From contig JAFEFT010000005.1 in assembly GCA_018240435.1 (NCBI GenBank), forward strand, positions 1-64,000: 64,000 bases of DNA, read 5' to 3'. Each line of letters begins with the position of its first letter. Within the stretch, counting starts at the first letter, position 1. This DNA comes from Pseudomonadota bacterium (GTDB lineage Bacteria; Pseudomonadota; Gammaproteobacteria; Xanthomonadales; Xanthomonadaceae). A program made the position numbers and the translations under genes. The notes under the pieces are model-generated. The model was not told the DNA's origin and made no database searches. It was given only the letters and a program-made list of their open reading frames with translations. This document shows, one piece after another, positions 50,763 to 58,383 of the stretch.

Positions 50763-51041
50763 TCATGCCACGCGCTTGCTCAACAACTCTGCCATGCGCG
50801 TTTGCCAGCCGGGGCCGGTGGCCTTCCAGGCGGCCAGCACGGTTGCCGGCAAGCGGATGGTGACTTGCTTGCGTGGATTGGCAGCGACAGGGCGACCGCC
50901 GCGCTTGACGACGCCACCTGCGAGCATGGCGTCGGTGAGCTCAGGAAGCTCGTCGTACTCACTTGCTTTCATGGCGTGCCTGTCCACGCGCGCGAGGTCG
51001 GATTTCAAGGTGCGGGCCGATGCGGGTTTTCTCACATTCAT
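50763..51041 (-). CDS. brnA: BrnA-family antitoxin
   Basis: A 92-aa ribbon-helix-helix antitoxin of the BrnTA type II system. The C-terminal DNA-binding part GGRPVAANPRKQVTIRLPATVLAAWKATGPGWQTRM carries the strongly conserved KxxxTIRL strand and GxGWQTR motif. The N-terminal 45 residues are the toxin-binding region. Its partner BrnT overlaps upstream and is truncated, so this may now be an orphan antitoxin. Confidence 0.8.
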   Translation of the reverse strand: MNVRKPASARTLKSDLARVDRHAMKASEYDELPELTDAMLAGGVVKRGGRPVAANPRKQVTIRLPATVLAAWKATGPGWQTRMAELLSKRVA

Positions 51042-51188
51042 TGGCTTTCCTCATGCTGACGATGTGGCGAACTGCGCCTCGTGGCGTGTAGCCAACGACG
51101 ACCAAGCGTCCCGCCAGAAGACCAAAGCAGATGACACGCGTCTCACCGTAATCGCGGCGGGCGTCTTCCCCGCCAACGGGATACTCCA
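50959..51188 (-). pseudogene. BrnT-family toxin, 5'-truncated remnant
   Basis: The reading frame contains the C-terminal half of a BrnT ribonuclease toxin: YGETRVICFGLLAGRLVVVGYTPRG followed by IVSMRKANECEKTRI, matching GETRWxTIG...LVVVYTxRG...RIISMRKAxxRE of the family. The N-terminal roughly 40 residues (the FDPAKN...KHG region with catalytic residues) are absent; the frame instead runs into the 3' end of the neighbouring antitoxin gene. The C terminus also continues past the usual end by about 25 Arg-rich residues and overlaps brnA by more than 80 bp. It is very likely inactive. Confidence 0.7.
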
Positions 51189-51497
51189 TCACCCCGCTTT
51201 CAACAGTGCCTCGAGCTTTGGCTTTGCCATCAGCAACCGCAGCAACTGCACGGCCGCGCCGGGCGGTGGGAAGCGACCTTGTTCCCAGTCGCGCAGAGTG
51301 GCCACGGGCGTATCGATGAGTTGGGCGAAAGCGACTTGCGACAGGCCGAGTTGGCTGCGCACGGCGCGCACGAGGGATTGTTCGGGTGTCGTCACGCGTC
51401 CTTGACGCGCATTGGCCTCGACCAGCGCTTGCCGCAGTTCGGGCAACGCATGGCCGGCGTCGCGCTCGATGGCCTTCGCGATTTTCTCGATGTCCAT
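51189..51497 (-). CDS. HTH antitoxin of a RelE/HigB-type pair
   Basis: A 102-aa XRE-type antitoxin (NadS/HigA-like). The helix-turn-helix is LGLSQVAFAQLIDTPVATLRDWEQGRFPPPG around residues 50-80, with the WEQGRxxPxGAAxxLLRLL pattern typical of this class. ATG 51497 lies one base after the end of the toxin frame, giving the toxin-first order. The stop at 51189 abuts the truncated BrnT sequence, marking a deletion junction. Confidence 0.8.
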   Translation of the reverse strand: MDIEKIAKAIERDAGHALPELRQALVEANARQGRVTTPEQSLVRAVRSQLGLSQVAFAQLIDTPVATLRDWEQGRFPPPGAAVQLLRLLMAKPKLEALLKAG

Positions 51498-51498
51498 G

Positions 51499-51795
51499 TC
51501 AGATGGCCTTTTCAATGTCTTTTCTTCGAATCGTCGCGCGATCGCTTTTTGCGTAAATGGTAACCAGCAGCACGGTGCCGTCGGCAGCGAGGTTGAAATA
51601 GACAATCAGCGCGCCACCTCGCTTGCCCATTCTTGGCAGGCTCCAGCGAACCTTTCGTGCGCCATCGGCACCTGGAATCACGTCTCCCGCGTCCGGATGG
51701 TCGGCAATCCAGGCGATGAACTCGATGCGTTCGTCGTCACTCCACAATTATTCGGCTTGGCGCTGGAAGGTTGGCGTCTCGATCACTGTGCGCAT
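51499..51795 (-). pseudogene. RelE/HigB-like toxin with in-frame stop at codon 16
   Basis: From ATG 51795 the frame reads MRTVIETPTFQRQAE, then TAA (51750-51748), then LWSDDERIEFIAWI and on through GDVIPGADGARKVRWSLP and GGALIVYFNLAADGTVLLVTIYAKS, the full RelE/HigB-2 fold. Related toxins have a lysine or similar codon where the stop is, so a single A-to-T type change is the likely cause. A TTG directly after the stop could restart translation and give an 82-aa protein lacking the first beta strand, but no ribosome-binding site is evident. Probably inactive. Confidence 0.8.
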
Positions 51796-51885
51796 GCGTC
51801 GAATATACGGGCATCCAGTATCTTGTCATGGTGCCGCCCGGTGCTGCCGCAAGGATCTGCGTGCCATCGAGTCACGCCATTGCCC

Positions 51886-51899
51886 CTGACCTGCATCAA
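51886..51899. promoter_or_regulatory. FNR/Anr box upstream of nnrS (one mismatch)
   Basis: CTGACCTGCATCAA differs from TTGAY-N4-RTCAA at the first base only. Its centre at 51892.5 predicts a start site at 51934, one base before ATG 51935, and GACAAT at 51923-51928 is a 4-of-6 -10. This is the likely promoter of the nnrS operon. Confidence 0.6.
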
Positions 51900-51934
51900 G
51901 GCAGGCGTAAGCTTGCGCGATGGACAATACGCGC

Positions 51935-53161
51935 ATGAACGCAACGTCTCCTGCTTTGTCCGCGTCGTTGACGCGGGTGCTCACCGCCACCCCGCATCGA
52001 CTGCTGTTCTGCATCGGTGCGCTCAACGTGTTGATGGCGATGGGCTGGTGGACGAGCTGGTTGATCGCCACCCGCTGGGGCTGGTGGACGATGGCGCAGC
52101 CGGTGGCCTTCGCTGGCTGGATGCACGCCATCATCATGCAGTATCAAGTGCTGCCGCCGTTCATGCTCGGCTTTCTGCTGACCACCTTTCCGCGCTGGAT
52201 GAACCAGCCGCCGATGCAGCGCCGGCACTACATCCCGGTCGGGGTCGGGCTGTTCGGCGGGCAGGCGCTGACGCTGGCCGGCGTGTTCGGGCATCCGCTG
52301 GCGCTGCATCTTGGCATCGTGCTCACCATCGTCGGCTGGAGCTTCGGCCTGTTCCTGCTGCTGGGCATGATCTGGCGCGAGCAAGGCCGCACCTGGCATG
52401 CGATCAGCTGCGCGGCGGCGTTGACGCTGGGGCTGGCCGGGCTGATCTGTTTCGCCTTCTACCTGCATCATCCCGGGCAGCCGCTGCTGGCATTCGCGGC
52501 GATCAAGTTCGGTGGCTTCGGTCTGCTGTTGCCGATCTTCTTCACCGTCAATCATCGGCTGATCCCGTTCTTCGCCAACAACGTCATCAAGGGTTATCGG
52601 CCGTGGCGGCCGATGTGGTTGCTGGCGGCGATGTGGGCGTTCACGCTCGCGCATCTGGCGCTGGAACTGGCGCACGCCTACGGCTGGCTGTGGCTGGTCG
52701 ATGCGCCGTTCGCGGCGATGACCGCGGTGATGGCGTGGAAATGGTGGGGCCGGGGGCCGGCGCTGCTGACGGTGCTGTTCGCCGGCTTCACGTGGCTGCC
52801 GATCGCGTTGGCGATGTATTGCGCGCAGAGCCTGTGGTTTGCCGTCACCGGTGATTTCACGATGGGGCGGGCGCCGGCACATGCGCTGTTCATCGGCTAC
52901 TTCGGCAGCCTGCTGGTGGCGATGGTGACGCGGGTGACGCAGGGCCATTCCGGGCGACCGCTGGAACTGGGCGCGGTTGCCGGCTTTGCTTTCGTCGCGT
53001 TGCAGGTCGTCGCGATCGTTCGCATCAGCGCCGAGTTCGTACCCGATTCCTACGCCGTCGATGCCGTCGCCGGCATCGGCTGGCTGCTCGCCTTCGTGCC
53101 CTGGGTGCTGCGCTCGGCGTGGATCTACCTCACCCCGCGCGCCGACGGCAAGCCGGGTTGA
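51935..53161 (+). CDS. nnrS: NnrS family nitric-oxide-response membrane protein
   Basis: A 408-aa protein with about twelve membrane helices. NnrS proteins are heme- and copper-containing and relieve nitric oxide stress, often controlled by NO- or oxygen-sensing CRP/FNR regulators. Family motifs are WMHAIIMQYQVLPPFMLGFLLTTFPRW (with the conserved GFLLTxxPRW), FTVNHRLIPFFANNVIKGY, and GSLLVAMVTRVTQGHSGRPL. ATG 51920 is also in frame, but a predicted start site at 51934 favours ATG 51935. It leads a five-gene unit. Confidence 0.9.
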   Translation: MNATSPALSASLTRVLTATPHRLLFCIGALNVLMAMGWWTSWLIATRWGWWTMAQPVAFAGWMHAIIMQYQVLPPFMLGFLLTTFPRWMNQPPMQRRHYIPVGVGLFGGQALTLAGVFGHPLALHLGIVLTIVGWSFGLFLLLGMIWREQGRTWHAISCAAALTLGLAGLICFAFYLHHPGQPLLAFAAIKFGGFGLLLPIFFTVNHRLIPFFANNVIKGYRPWRPMWLLAAMWAFTLAHLALELAHAYGWLWLVDAPFAAMTAVMAWKWWGRGPALLTVLFAGFTWLPIALAMYCAQSLWFAVTGDFTMGRAPAHALFIGYFGSLLVAMVTRVTQGHSGRPLELGAVAGFAFVALQVVAIVRISAEFVPDSYAVDAVAGIGWLLAFVPWVLRSAWIYLTPRADGKPG

Positions 53162-53163
53162 GC

Positions 53164-53577
53164 GTGGGCGCCGCCTTCTATCCGCAGATCAAGGATCTGC
53201 ACATCGGCGCGGTGATCGCCAGCGGCCTGTTGTTCAGCGCGCGCGGCATCGGCGTGCAGGCCGGTGCGCGCTGGGCGATGGCAAGGCCGGTGCGCCTGGC
53301 CAGCTACCTGATCGACACCACGCTGCTGGCGGCGGCGGTGCTGCTGACCACGATCGTGCAGCAGTATCCGTTCGTCAACGGCTGGCTCACCGCCAAGGTG
53401 TTGTTGCTGATCGTCTACATCGGCCTTGGCACCTTCGCGCTCAAGCGTGGGCGCACGCCGCCGGTGCGGCGATGGTGCCTGATCGCGGCAATGGCGACCT
53501 ATGCCTTCATTATCTCCATCGCCATCGCCCACGACCCGCGCGGCGCGCTACTGTGGATTCCGGGAGTGGCGGCATGA
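53164..53577 (+). CDS. SirB2-family membrane protein
   Basis: A 137-aa protein with four hydrophobic helices. The SirB family pattern is present: KDLHIGAVIASGLLFSARG, SYLIDTTLLAAAVLLTTIVQQYPFVNGWLTAK and YIGLGTFALKRGRTPPVR. SirB proteins are often found beside NnrS or heme-related genes, with no settled function. GTG 53164 lies 2 bp after nnrS, and its stop overlaps the decarboxylase start (ATGA). Confidence 0.85.
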   Translation: MGAAFYPQIKDLHIGAVIASGLLFSARGIGVQAGARWAMARPVRLASYLIDTTLLAAAVLLTTIVQQYPFVNGWLTAKVLLLIVYIGLGTFALKRGRTPPVRRWCLIAAMATYAFIISIAIAHDPRGALLWIPGVAA

Positions 53578-55502
53578 CCGATCCGGCGCTGTATCCGTGC
53601 TTCCTTGGCCCGTATGGCGAGAACGATGGCCTGCTGGAAAAACTGGTCGTCGAGTTCCTGCGCGATCACGTCTTCTGGCGGCGCAACGTGCATCCGGAGG
53701 ATCCGCCGGCGATCCCGACCAGCGCCACGCTGCGCCCGGACTTCCAGGCCTTCGAGGCGCGCCTGCGCCGCGAACTGCATGCGCTGTCGGCGGCGCTCAA
53801 GCGCTCGGTGCCGTTCCACAGCCCTCGCTATCTTGGCCACATGGTGTCCGACCTGGCCTTGCCGGGCTTGGTCGCGCAGGTGCTGGCGCTGCCCTACAAC
53901 CCCAACAACGTCACCGAGGAAGCCGGGCCGGTGACGATCGATCTGGAAATCCGCGCCGGTCTGCAACTGGCGCACATGCTCGGCTATGGCGTCGACACGT
54001 CGCGCGCCGACTGCGCGTTTGGCCATCTCACCTCCGGCGGCACCGTCGCCAACTATCAGGCGCTGCGCCTGGCGCTGGCGCTGAAGGCGTTTCCGCTGGC
54101 GCTGCGGGCGGCCGACTTTCACGATCCGGCGCTGCCCGAAGACGACTACGCCGCCTTCAACCTGCATCCGCAGGCCGCGATCGCGTTGTTGCAGCGCGCC
54201 CGCGATGCCGTTGCGGCGCTGGCACCGGAGGAGCGGCGGCAGTGGCAGCAGCGCATCGAAAGTCAGCGCATCGAGCATCTGGGCCAGGTCGAGTTCTTCG
54301 CTCGTCATCGCCAGATCGCGCCACCGGTGGTGCTGGCGCCGTTGACCGCGCATTACTCGTGGAGCAAGGGCATGAAGCTGCTCGGGCTGGGCCGCGAGCA
54401 ACTGCTGCAGGTGCCCGAGCGCGGAATGCGCATGGATGCGCAAGCGCTGGTGGCGCAACTGGAGCAGTTGCAGCGCGAACGGCGCAGCGTGCTGCTGGCG
54501 GTGGCAGTGCTGGGCACCACCGAGTTCGGCACCATCGATCCGATCCACGCGGTGGTCGCTGCGCGCGAACGCTTCTCCGCGCAGGGGCTGGGTTTTGCCG
54601 TGCATGTCGATGCCGCCTGGGGCGGCTACCTGGCCAGCCTGTTGCGCCAGCAGGACGGCGGCCTGCGTCCGCTGGCCGAACTGCGCCGCGAATTCACCAC
54701 GTTCCCGAGCGAAACCACGCACGCCGCGATCGCCGCCATCGGCCAGTGCGACTCGGTCACCGTCGATCCGCACAAGCTCGGCTTCCTGCCCTATGGTGCC
54801 GGTGCTTTCATCTGCCGCGACCAGCGCGCGATGGGGCTGCTCTCGGAGAGCGCCGACTACGTGTTCGCCGAAGAAGGCGTCGATGATTACTTCCGTCGCT
54901 ACCGACAATTGGGCCGCTACATTCCCGAAGGCTCCAAGTCCGGCGCGGCCGCCGCCGCGGTGTATGTCACCCATCGCGTCATGCCGCTGGATGCGGCGCA
55001 TTTCGGGCGCATGGTCGCCGCGACGATTCGTTCGACCGAGCGCTTCATCGACCACGCCCGCCACATGAGCGAAACGACCGCGGCGCGCGTGCATGCCTGC
55101 GTGCCGTTCGCGCCCGACAGCAACCTGGTTTGCCTTGCGCTCAACCCGGTCGGCAATCGCGACGTCGCCGTCGCCAACGCCTTCGTCCGCCGCCTGTACG
55201 AAAGCCTGCGCATCCATCACGGCCGCAGCGTGCAGGAGCAGGAGTTCTACGCCTCGATGACCAGCCTGCACGCACAGGCGGTGGGTGCCGAGGACATGGC
55301 CGATCTGCTGGCCCGGCTGGATCTGGACCCGGCCACGTTGCGGGCCGGACACGACGGCGCCGATCGCCTGTTCATCCTGCGCCACACGCTGATGAATCCG
55401 TTCCTGCTCGACGACCAGAACGGCATTGACTACATCGCGCGCTACTTCGACTATCTGCAGCGTCGCTGCGGACAGTTGCTGGACGAGGGAACATCGCCAT
55501 GA
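53574..55502 (+). CDS. Group II PLP-dependent decarboxylase (TyrDC-like)
   Basis: A 642-aa amino acid decarboxylase. Its length and internal landmarks resemble the tyrosine decarboxylases of enterococci (about 620 aa) more than GadB: RYLGHMVSDL, PNNVTEEAGPVT, HLTSGGTVANYQALRLAL, TAHYSWSKGMKLLGLG, VHVDAAWGGY, the PLP-lysine motif SVTVDPHKLGFLPYGAGAF and YIPEGSKSGAAAAAVYVTHRV. The substrate may be tyrosine or another aromatic or acidic amino acid; sequence alone does not settle it. It overlaps sirB2 upstream and the desulfhydrase-like gene downstream by 4 bp each, so it is firmly in the nnrS operon. Confidence 0.85.
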   Translation: MTDPALYPCFLGPYGENDGLLEKLVVEFLRDHVFWRRNVHPEDPPAIPTSATLRPDFQAFEARLRRELHALSAALKRSVPFHSPRYLGHMVSDLALPGLVAQVLALPYNPNNVTEEAGPVTIDLEIRAGLQLAHMLGYGVDTSRADCAFGHLTSGGTVANYQALRLALALKAFPLALRAADFHDPALPEDDYAAFNLHPQAAIALLQRARDAVAALAPEERRQWQQRIESQRIEHLGQVEFFARHRQIAPPVVLAPLTAHYSWSKGMKLLGLGREQLLQVPERGMRMDAQALVAQLEQLQRERRSVLLAVAVLGTTEFGTIDPIHAVVAARERFSAQGLGFAVHVDAAWGGYLASLLRQQDGGLRPLAELRREFTTFPSETTHAAIAAIGQCDSVTVDPHKLGFLPYGAGAFICRDQRAMGLLSESADYVFAEEGVDDYFRRYRQLGRYIPEGSKSGAAAAAVYVTHRVMPLDAAHFGRMVAATIRSTERFIDHARHMSETTAARVHACVPFAPDSNLVCLALNPVGNRDVAVANAFVRRLYESLRIHHGRSVQEQEFYASMTSLHAQAVGAEDMADLLARLDLDPATLRAGHDGADRLFILRHTLMNPFLLDDQNGIDYIARYFDYLQRRCGQLLDEGTSP

Positions 55503-56593
55503 GCGGCGCCATCGATGACGGACGCGACTGGATCCATCGCACCTTGCACACACTCGAACGCGAGGCGCTGCGCTCGGCCGACACCCATTTGCTGCGCCTG
55601 GACTTCCCCGGCTTTGCCGACATCGCGTTTTATTTCAAGGACGAGGCCGCGCATCCATCGGGCAGCCTCAAGCACCGGCTGGCGCGCTCGCTGTACCTGT
55701 ACGCGCTGTGCAACGGCCGCCTGCGCGCGGAGCAGGGCGTGGTCGATGCCTCTTCGGGCAGCACCGCGATTTCCGAAGCGTGGTTCGCGCGCCTGCTCGG
55801 CCTGCATTTCACCGCGGTGATGCCGGCCAGCACGGCGCCTGGCAAGATCCGCGAGCTGCGCGCGCTCGATGCCACCTGTGATCTGGTCGACGACCCGGCG
55901 CAAGTGGCCACGCGCATCGCCGCCCACGTCGCCGACGGCGCTTGTTTTCTCGATCAGTTCGGGCTGGCCGAACGCGCCACCGACTGGCGCGGCAACAACA
56001 ACATCGCCGAGTCGATCATCGCCCAGCTCGCGCGCGAGACAAACCCGCAACCGGCGTGGATCGTCTGCGGCGCCGGCACCGGCGGCACCTCGGCGACGAT
56101 CGGCCGTTATCTGCGCTATCGGCGCCTGCCGACCCGCCTGTGCGTGGCCGAACCCACGGGCGGGGCGTTCGCCGAAGGCTGGCGCCGCTGCGACCGCAGC
56201 GCCGGCGCCAGCCAGCCGACGTTGATCGAAGGCATCGGCCGTCAGCGCGTCGAGCCGTGTTTCCTGTTCGACATCGTCGATGCAGTGGAAGAAGTCGACG
56301 ACGCCGCTTCGATCGCGGGCGCCTGGCTGTTGCGCGAACGCACCGGCTATCGCTATGGCGGTTCGTCGGGCACCAACCTCGTCGCCTGCCTGCGGCTGGC
56401 GGCACGCCTGCACGCAAGCGGGCAGGGCGGGGCGATCGTCAGCTTGCTGTGCGATCGCGGCGAGCGTTACGACGACACTGTGTTCGCCGCCGATTGGCTG
56501 GCCGCACACGGCATCGACATCGCGCCGTGGCGCTCGCGTTTGCAAACATGCATCGATACCGGCGCCTGGCCGCACGCCGCGGCGGTGGCGTGA
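55499..56593 (+). CDS. Cds1-like PLP enzyme (cysteine desulfhydrase)
   Basis: A 364-aa fold-type II PLP enzyme. The internal Lys is in HPSGSLKHRLARSLYLYALC, the substrate loop is EASSGSTA-like (DASSGSTAISEAW), and the phosphate loop is GAGTGGTSATIGRY; LDQFGLAERATDWRGNNNIAES and EGIGRQRVEPCF are further conserved blocks. These closely follow mycobacterial Cds1, which splits L-cysteine to pyruvate, ammonia and H2S, as far as I recall that sequence. A cysteine synthase-type activity is the alternative. Its ATG overlaps the decarboxylase stop. It would supply H2S in an NO-response operon. Confidence 0.8.
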   Translation: MSGAIDDGRDWIHRTLHTLEREALRSADTHLLRLDFPGFADIAFYFKDEAAHPSGSLKHRLARSLYLYALCNGRLRAEQGVVDASSGSTAISEAWFARLLGLHFTAVMPASTAPGKIRELRALDATCDLVDDPAQVATRIAAHVADGACFLDQFGLAERATDWRGNNNIAESIIAQLARETNPQPAWIVCGAGTGGTSATIGRYLRYRRLPTRLCVAEPTGGAFAEGWRRCDRSAGASQPTLIEGIGRQRVEPCFLFDIVDAVEEVDDAASIAGAWLLRERTGYRYGGSSGTNLVACLRLAARLHASGQGGAIVSLLCDRGERYDDTVFAADWLAAHGIDIAPWRSRLQTCIDTGAWPHAAAVA

Positions 56594-56611
56594 AACGTCC
56601 CGAGAAAGCCC

Positions 56612-56851
56612 ATGGAATATCACGTCCAGTTCGATCACCCACTGCCATCGCCAGACGCCATCGAGGACGCCATTCGCTGTTTCGACATGGCGGCGACGAT
56701 TGCCATCGATGCGCCCGCCGGACGCTTGCGGGTGGCGACGTGGATCGTCATCGCCGACCTGCTGCAGGCGCTGGCGCAGGTCGGCGAGCCGGTACGCGCC
56801 GAGCAGGTGGTGCAACAGCCTTCGGTGTGCTGCGGCGACTGCAGCGGCTGA
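56612..56851 (+). CDS. Small HMA-like protein with CCGDC tail
   Basis: A 79-aa protein. The beta-alpha pattern (MEYHVQFDHPLPSPDAIEDAIRC... LRVATWIVIADLLQALAQVG) resembles a heavy-metal-associated fold but lacks the N-terminal CxxC; instead it ends in QQPSVCCGDCSG, a Cys-rich metal or cluster site. It starts 18 bp after the desulfhydrase-like gene. Binding of copper, or of sulfur produced by that enzyme, is a reasonable inference. I recall similar small proteins in other xanthomonads. Confidence 0.65.
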   Translation: MEYHVQFDHPLPSPDAIEDAIRCFDMAATIAIDAPAGRLRVATWIVIADLLQALAQVGEPVRAEQVVQQPSVCCGDCSG

Positions 56852-56879
56852 GGCGGCTGTCCGCCGCCACCACGGCGCC

Positions 56880-56893
56880 CTGATCGCCGTCAA
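56880..56893. promoter_or_regulatory. FNR/Anr box upstream of azurin (one mismatch)
   Basis: CTGATCGCCGTCAA differs from consensus only at the first base. The predicted class II start is near 56928, and CATACT at 56917-56922 is a 4-of-6 -10. The azurin ATG lies 61 bp beyond, with a good ribosome-binding site. Confidence 0.6.
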
Positions 56894-56988
56894 GGCAACG
56901 CAAGGACGATCGCGCGCATACTACGCGGCGGCTCGCGCCGGCAGATGCCGCCGAGCCGACGCAATCGCCAAGTCCAAAGGAGTATCCC

Positions 56989-57432
56989 ATGCGTATCCTG
57001 CTCGCCAGTCTCGCCCTGATCGCCTCCGGCATGGCCCATGCCGGCAACTGCAGCATCGACCTGAAGGGCGATGACGCGATGAAGTTCGACCTCAGCACGG
57101 TCACCGTTTCGGCTTCGTGCAAGGCGATCACCGTCAACCTCAGCCATCCCGGCAAGCTGCCGGCGGCGACGATGGGTCACAACGTCGTCATTTCCCTGGC
57201 CAGCGACATGCAGGGCATCGCCAACGACGGCCTCAAGGCCGGTTTGGCTGGCAATTACGTCAAGGCTGGCGATACCCGCGTGATCGCGCACACCACGGTG
57301 GTGGGTGGCGGTGGCAAGACCAGCACCAGCTTCCCCGGCAGCAAGCTCAAGGTTGGCGGCGACTACGAGTTCTTCTGCTCGGCGCCGGGCCACTGGGCGG
57401 TGATGAAGGGCAAGGTGGTGGTGGTCAAGTAA
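56989..57432 (+). CDS. azu: Azurin
   Basis: A periplasmic type 1 copper protein that carries electrons to cytochrome oxidases or nitrite reductase. The 147-aa precursor has an 18-residue signal peptide (cleavage after AHA). Copper ligands are His64, Cys130, His135 and Met139 (MGHNVV; FFCSAPGHWAVMKG); after subtracting 18 they equal His46, Cys112, His117 and Met121 of Pseudomonas azurin exactly. Cys21 and Cys44 form the usual disulfide. AAAGGAG precedes the ATG. It is a likely donor for the cbb3 oxidase encoded nearby. Confidence 0.97.
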   Translation: MRILLASLALIASGMAHAGNCSIDLKGDDAMKFDLSTVTVSASCKAITVNLSHPGKLPAATMGHNVVISLASDMQGIANDGLKAGLAGNYVKAGDTRVIAHTTVVGGGGKTSTSFPGSKLKVGGDYEFFCSAPGHWAVMKGKVVVVK

Positions 57433-57458
57433 GGGATCGCCACCATCGTCGGCACCGG

Positions 57459-57484
57459 CCGCCGTGCGCCTGGGCGCATGGCGG
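57459..57484. terminator. Hairpin between convergent azurin and SDR genes
   Basis: CCGCCGTGCGC pairs with GCGCATGGCGG (one mismatch) around a CTGG loop in the 69-bp gap between convergent genes. There is no T-run on either side. Confidence 0.4.
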
Positions 57485-57501
57485 CTGCTTGCGCCGAGCG
57501 G

Positions 57502-58275
57502 TCAGCGCGCCACGTAGCCGCCGTCGATGACCAGTTCCGAGCCGGTCACGAATTTCGCTTCCTCCGACGCCAGATAGACCACGCCCCAGGCGATGTCGTC
57601 GGGCTCGCCCAGATGGCCCAACGGATGCAATTGGTCGACGCCGCGCCGAGCGGCTTCCATGTCGGTGGCGCCGCCGGCGCGCAGATAGCCTTCGACCATC
57701 GGCGTCCAGATGAAACCCGGATGGATCGAGTTCACCCGGATGCGATCGCGGGCGTAGATCAGCGCGTCGTTCTTGCTCATCAGGCGCACCGCACCTTTCG
57801 CTGCGTGGTAGGGCGGCACGTCGCCGGCGCCAACCAGGCCGTAGATCGACGACAGGTTGATGATGCTGCCGCCGCCGGCGTGGCGCAGGTGGGCAATGGC
57901 GTGCTTGGTGCAGAAGAACACGCCCTTGACGTTGACCGCCTGCACGCGATCCCACTGCGCCTCGGTGATTTCGTGGGTGGGCTTGTCGACGCCGGCGATG
58001 CCGGCATTGTTGACCAGCACGTGCACGCTGCCGAAATGGCGGGCGACGTCGTCCATCGCCGCCGCGACCTGGGCTTCGTCGGCGACGTCGACATGCCAGT
58101 AGCGGGTGCGCGCCCCCTTGGCGGCCAGTTCCTCGCACAATCGCGCACCCGCCTCGTCGAGGATGTCGAACACGGCGATGTGTCCGCCCTCGTCGGCCAG
58201 CCGCAGGGCGCAGGCGCGACCGATGCCGAGCGCGCCGCCGGTGATGATGCAGGTCTTGCCCTTGACGCGATCCAT
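57502..58275 (-). CDS. Short-chain dehydrogenase/reductase
   Basis: A 257-aa classical SDR. The cofactor motif TGGALGIGRA is at residues 13-22, VDVADEA and NNAGIAG follow, and the catalytic Ser-Tyr-Lys are in INLSSIYG and PYHAAKGA. The C terminus TGSELVIDGGYVAR is typical of glucose-1-dehydrogenase or cyclohexanol dehydrogenase-like members; the substrate is unknown. Asp41 in FDILDE after the second strand predicts NAD preference. GGAGAG lies just before ATG 58275. An FNR box centred 63 bp upstream could drive it. Confidence 0.85.
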   Translation of the reverse strand: MDRVKGKTCIITGGALGIGRACALRLADEGGHIAVFDILDEAGARLCEELAAKGARTRYWHVDVADEAQVAAAMDDVARHFGSVHVLVNNAGIAGVDKPTHEITEAQWDRVQAVNVKGVFFCTKHAIAHLRHAGGGSIINLSSIYGLVGAGDVPPYHAAKGAVRLMSKNDALIYARDRIRVNSIHPGFIWTPMVEGYLRAGGATDMEAARRGVDQLHPLGHLGEPDDIAWGVVYLASEEAKFVTGSELVIDGGYVAR

Positions 58276-58331
58276 GTTCGCTCTCCATGGTGGAATGGGT
58301 GGCAGTAGGCGCCGGCGGGTGGCGGCGCGTG

Positions 58332-58345
58332 TTGATGCACGTCAA
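58332..58345. promoter_or_regulatory. FNR/Anr box between the SDR gene and a gene remnant
   Basis: TTGATGCACGTCAA is a fully matching box. Read leftward it predicts a start site near 58297 for the SDR gene, giving a 22-nt leader. Read rightward it predicts a start near 58380, within a broken reading frame, so the SDR gene is the more likely target. Confidence 0.7.
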
Positions 58346-58383
58346 CGAGTACCGACGGGTGTTTCCGGATCGACGACGATGAG

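Noticed and set aside
51499-51747. The 82-codon frame starting with TTG as an intact toxin gene
   Set aside because: The first 15 codons of the family are present upstream in the same frame, separated only by TAA, so the shorter frame is better explained as a nonsense-mutated gene.
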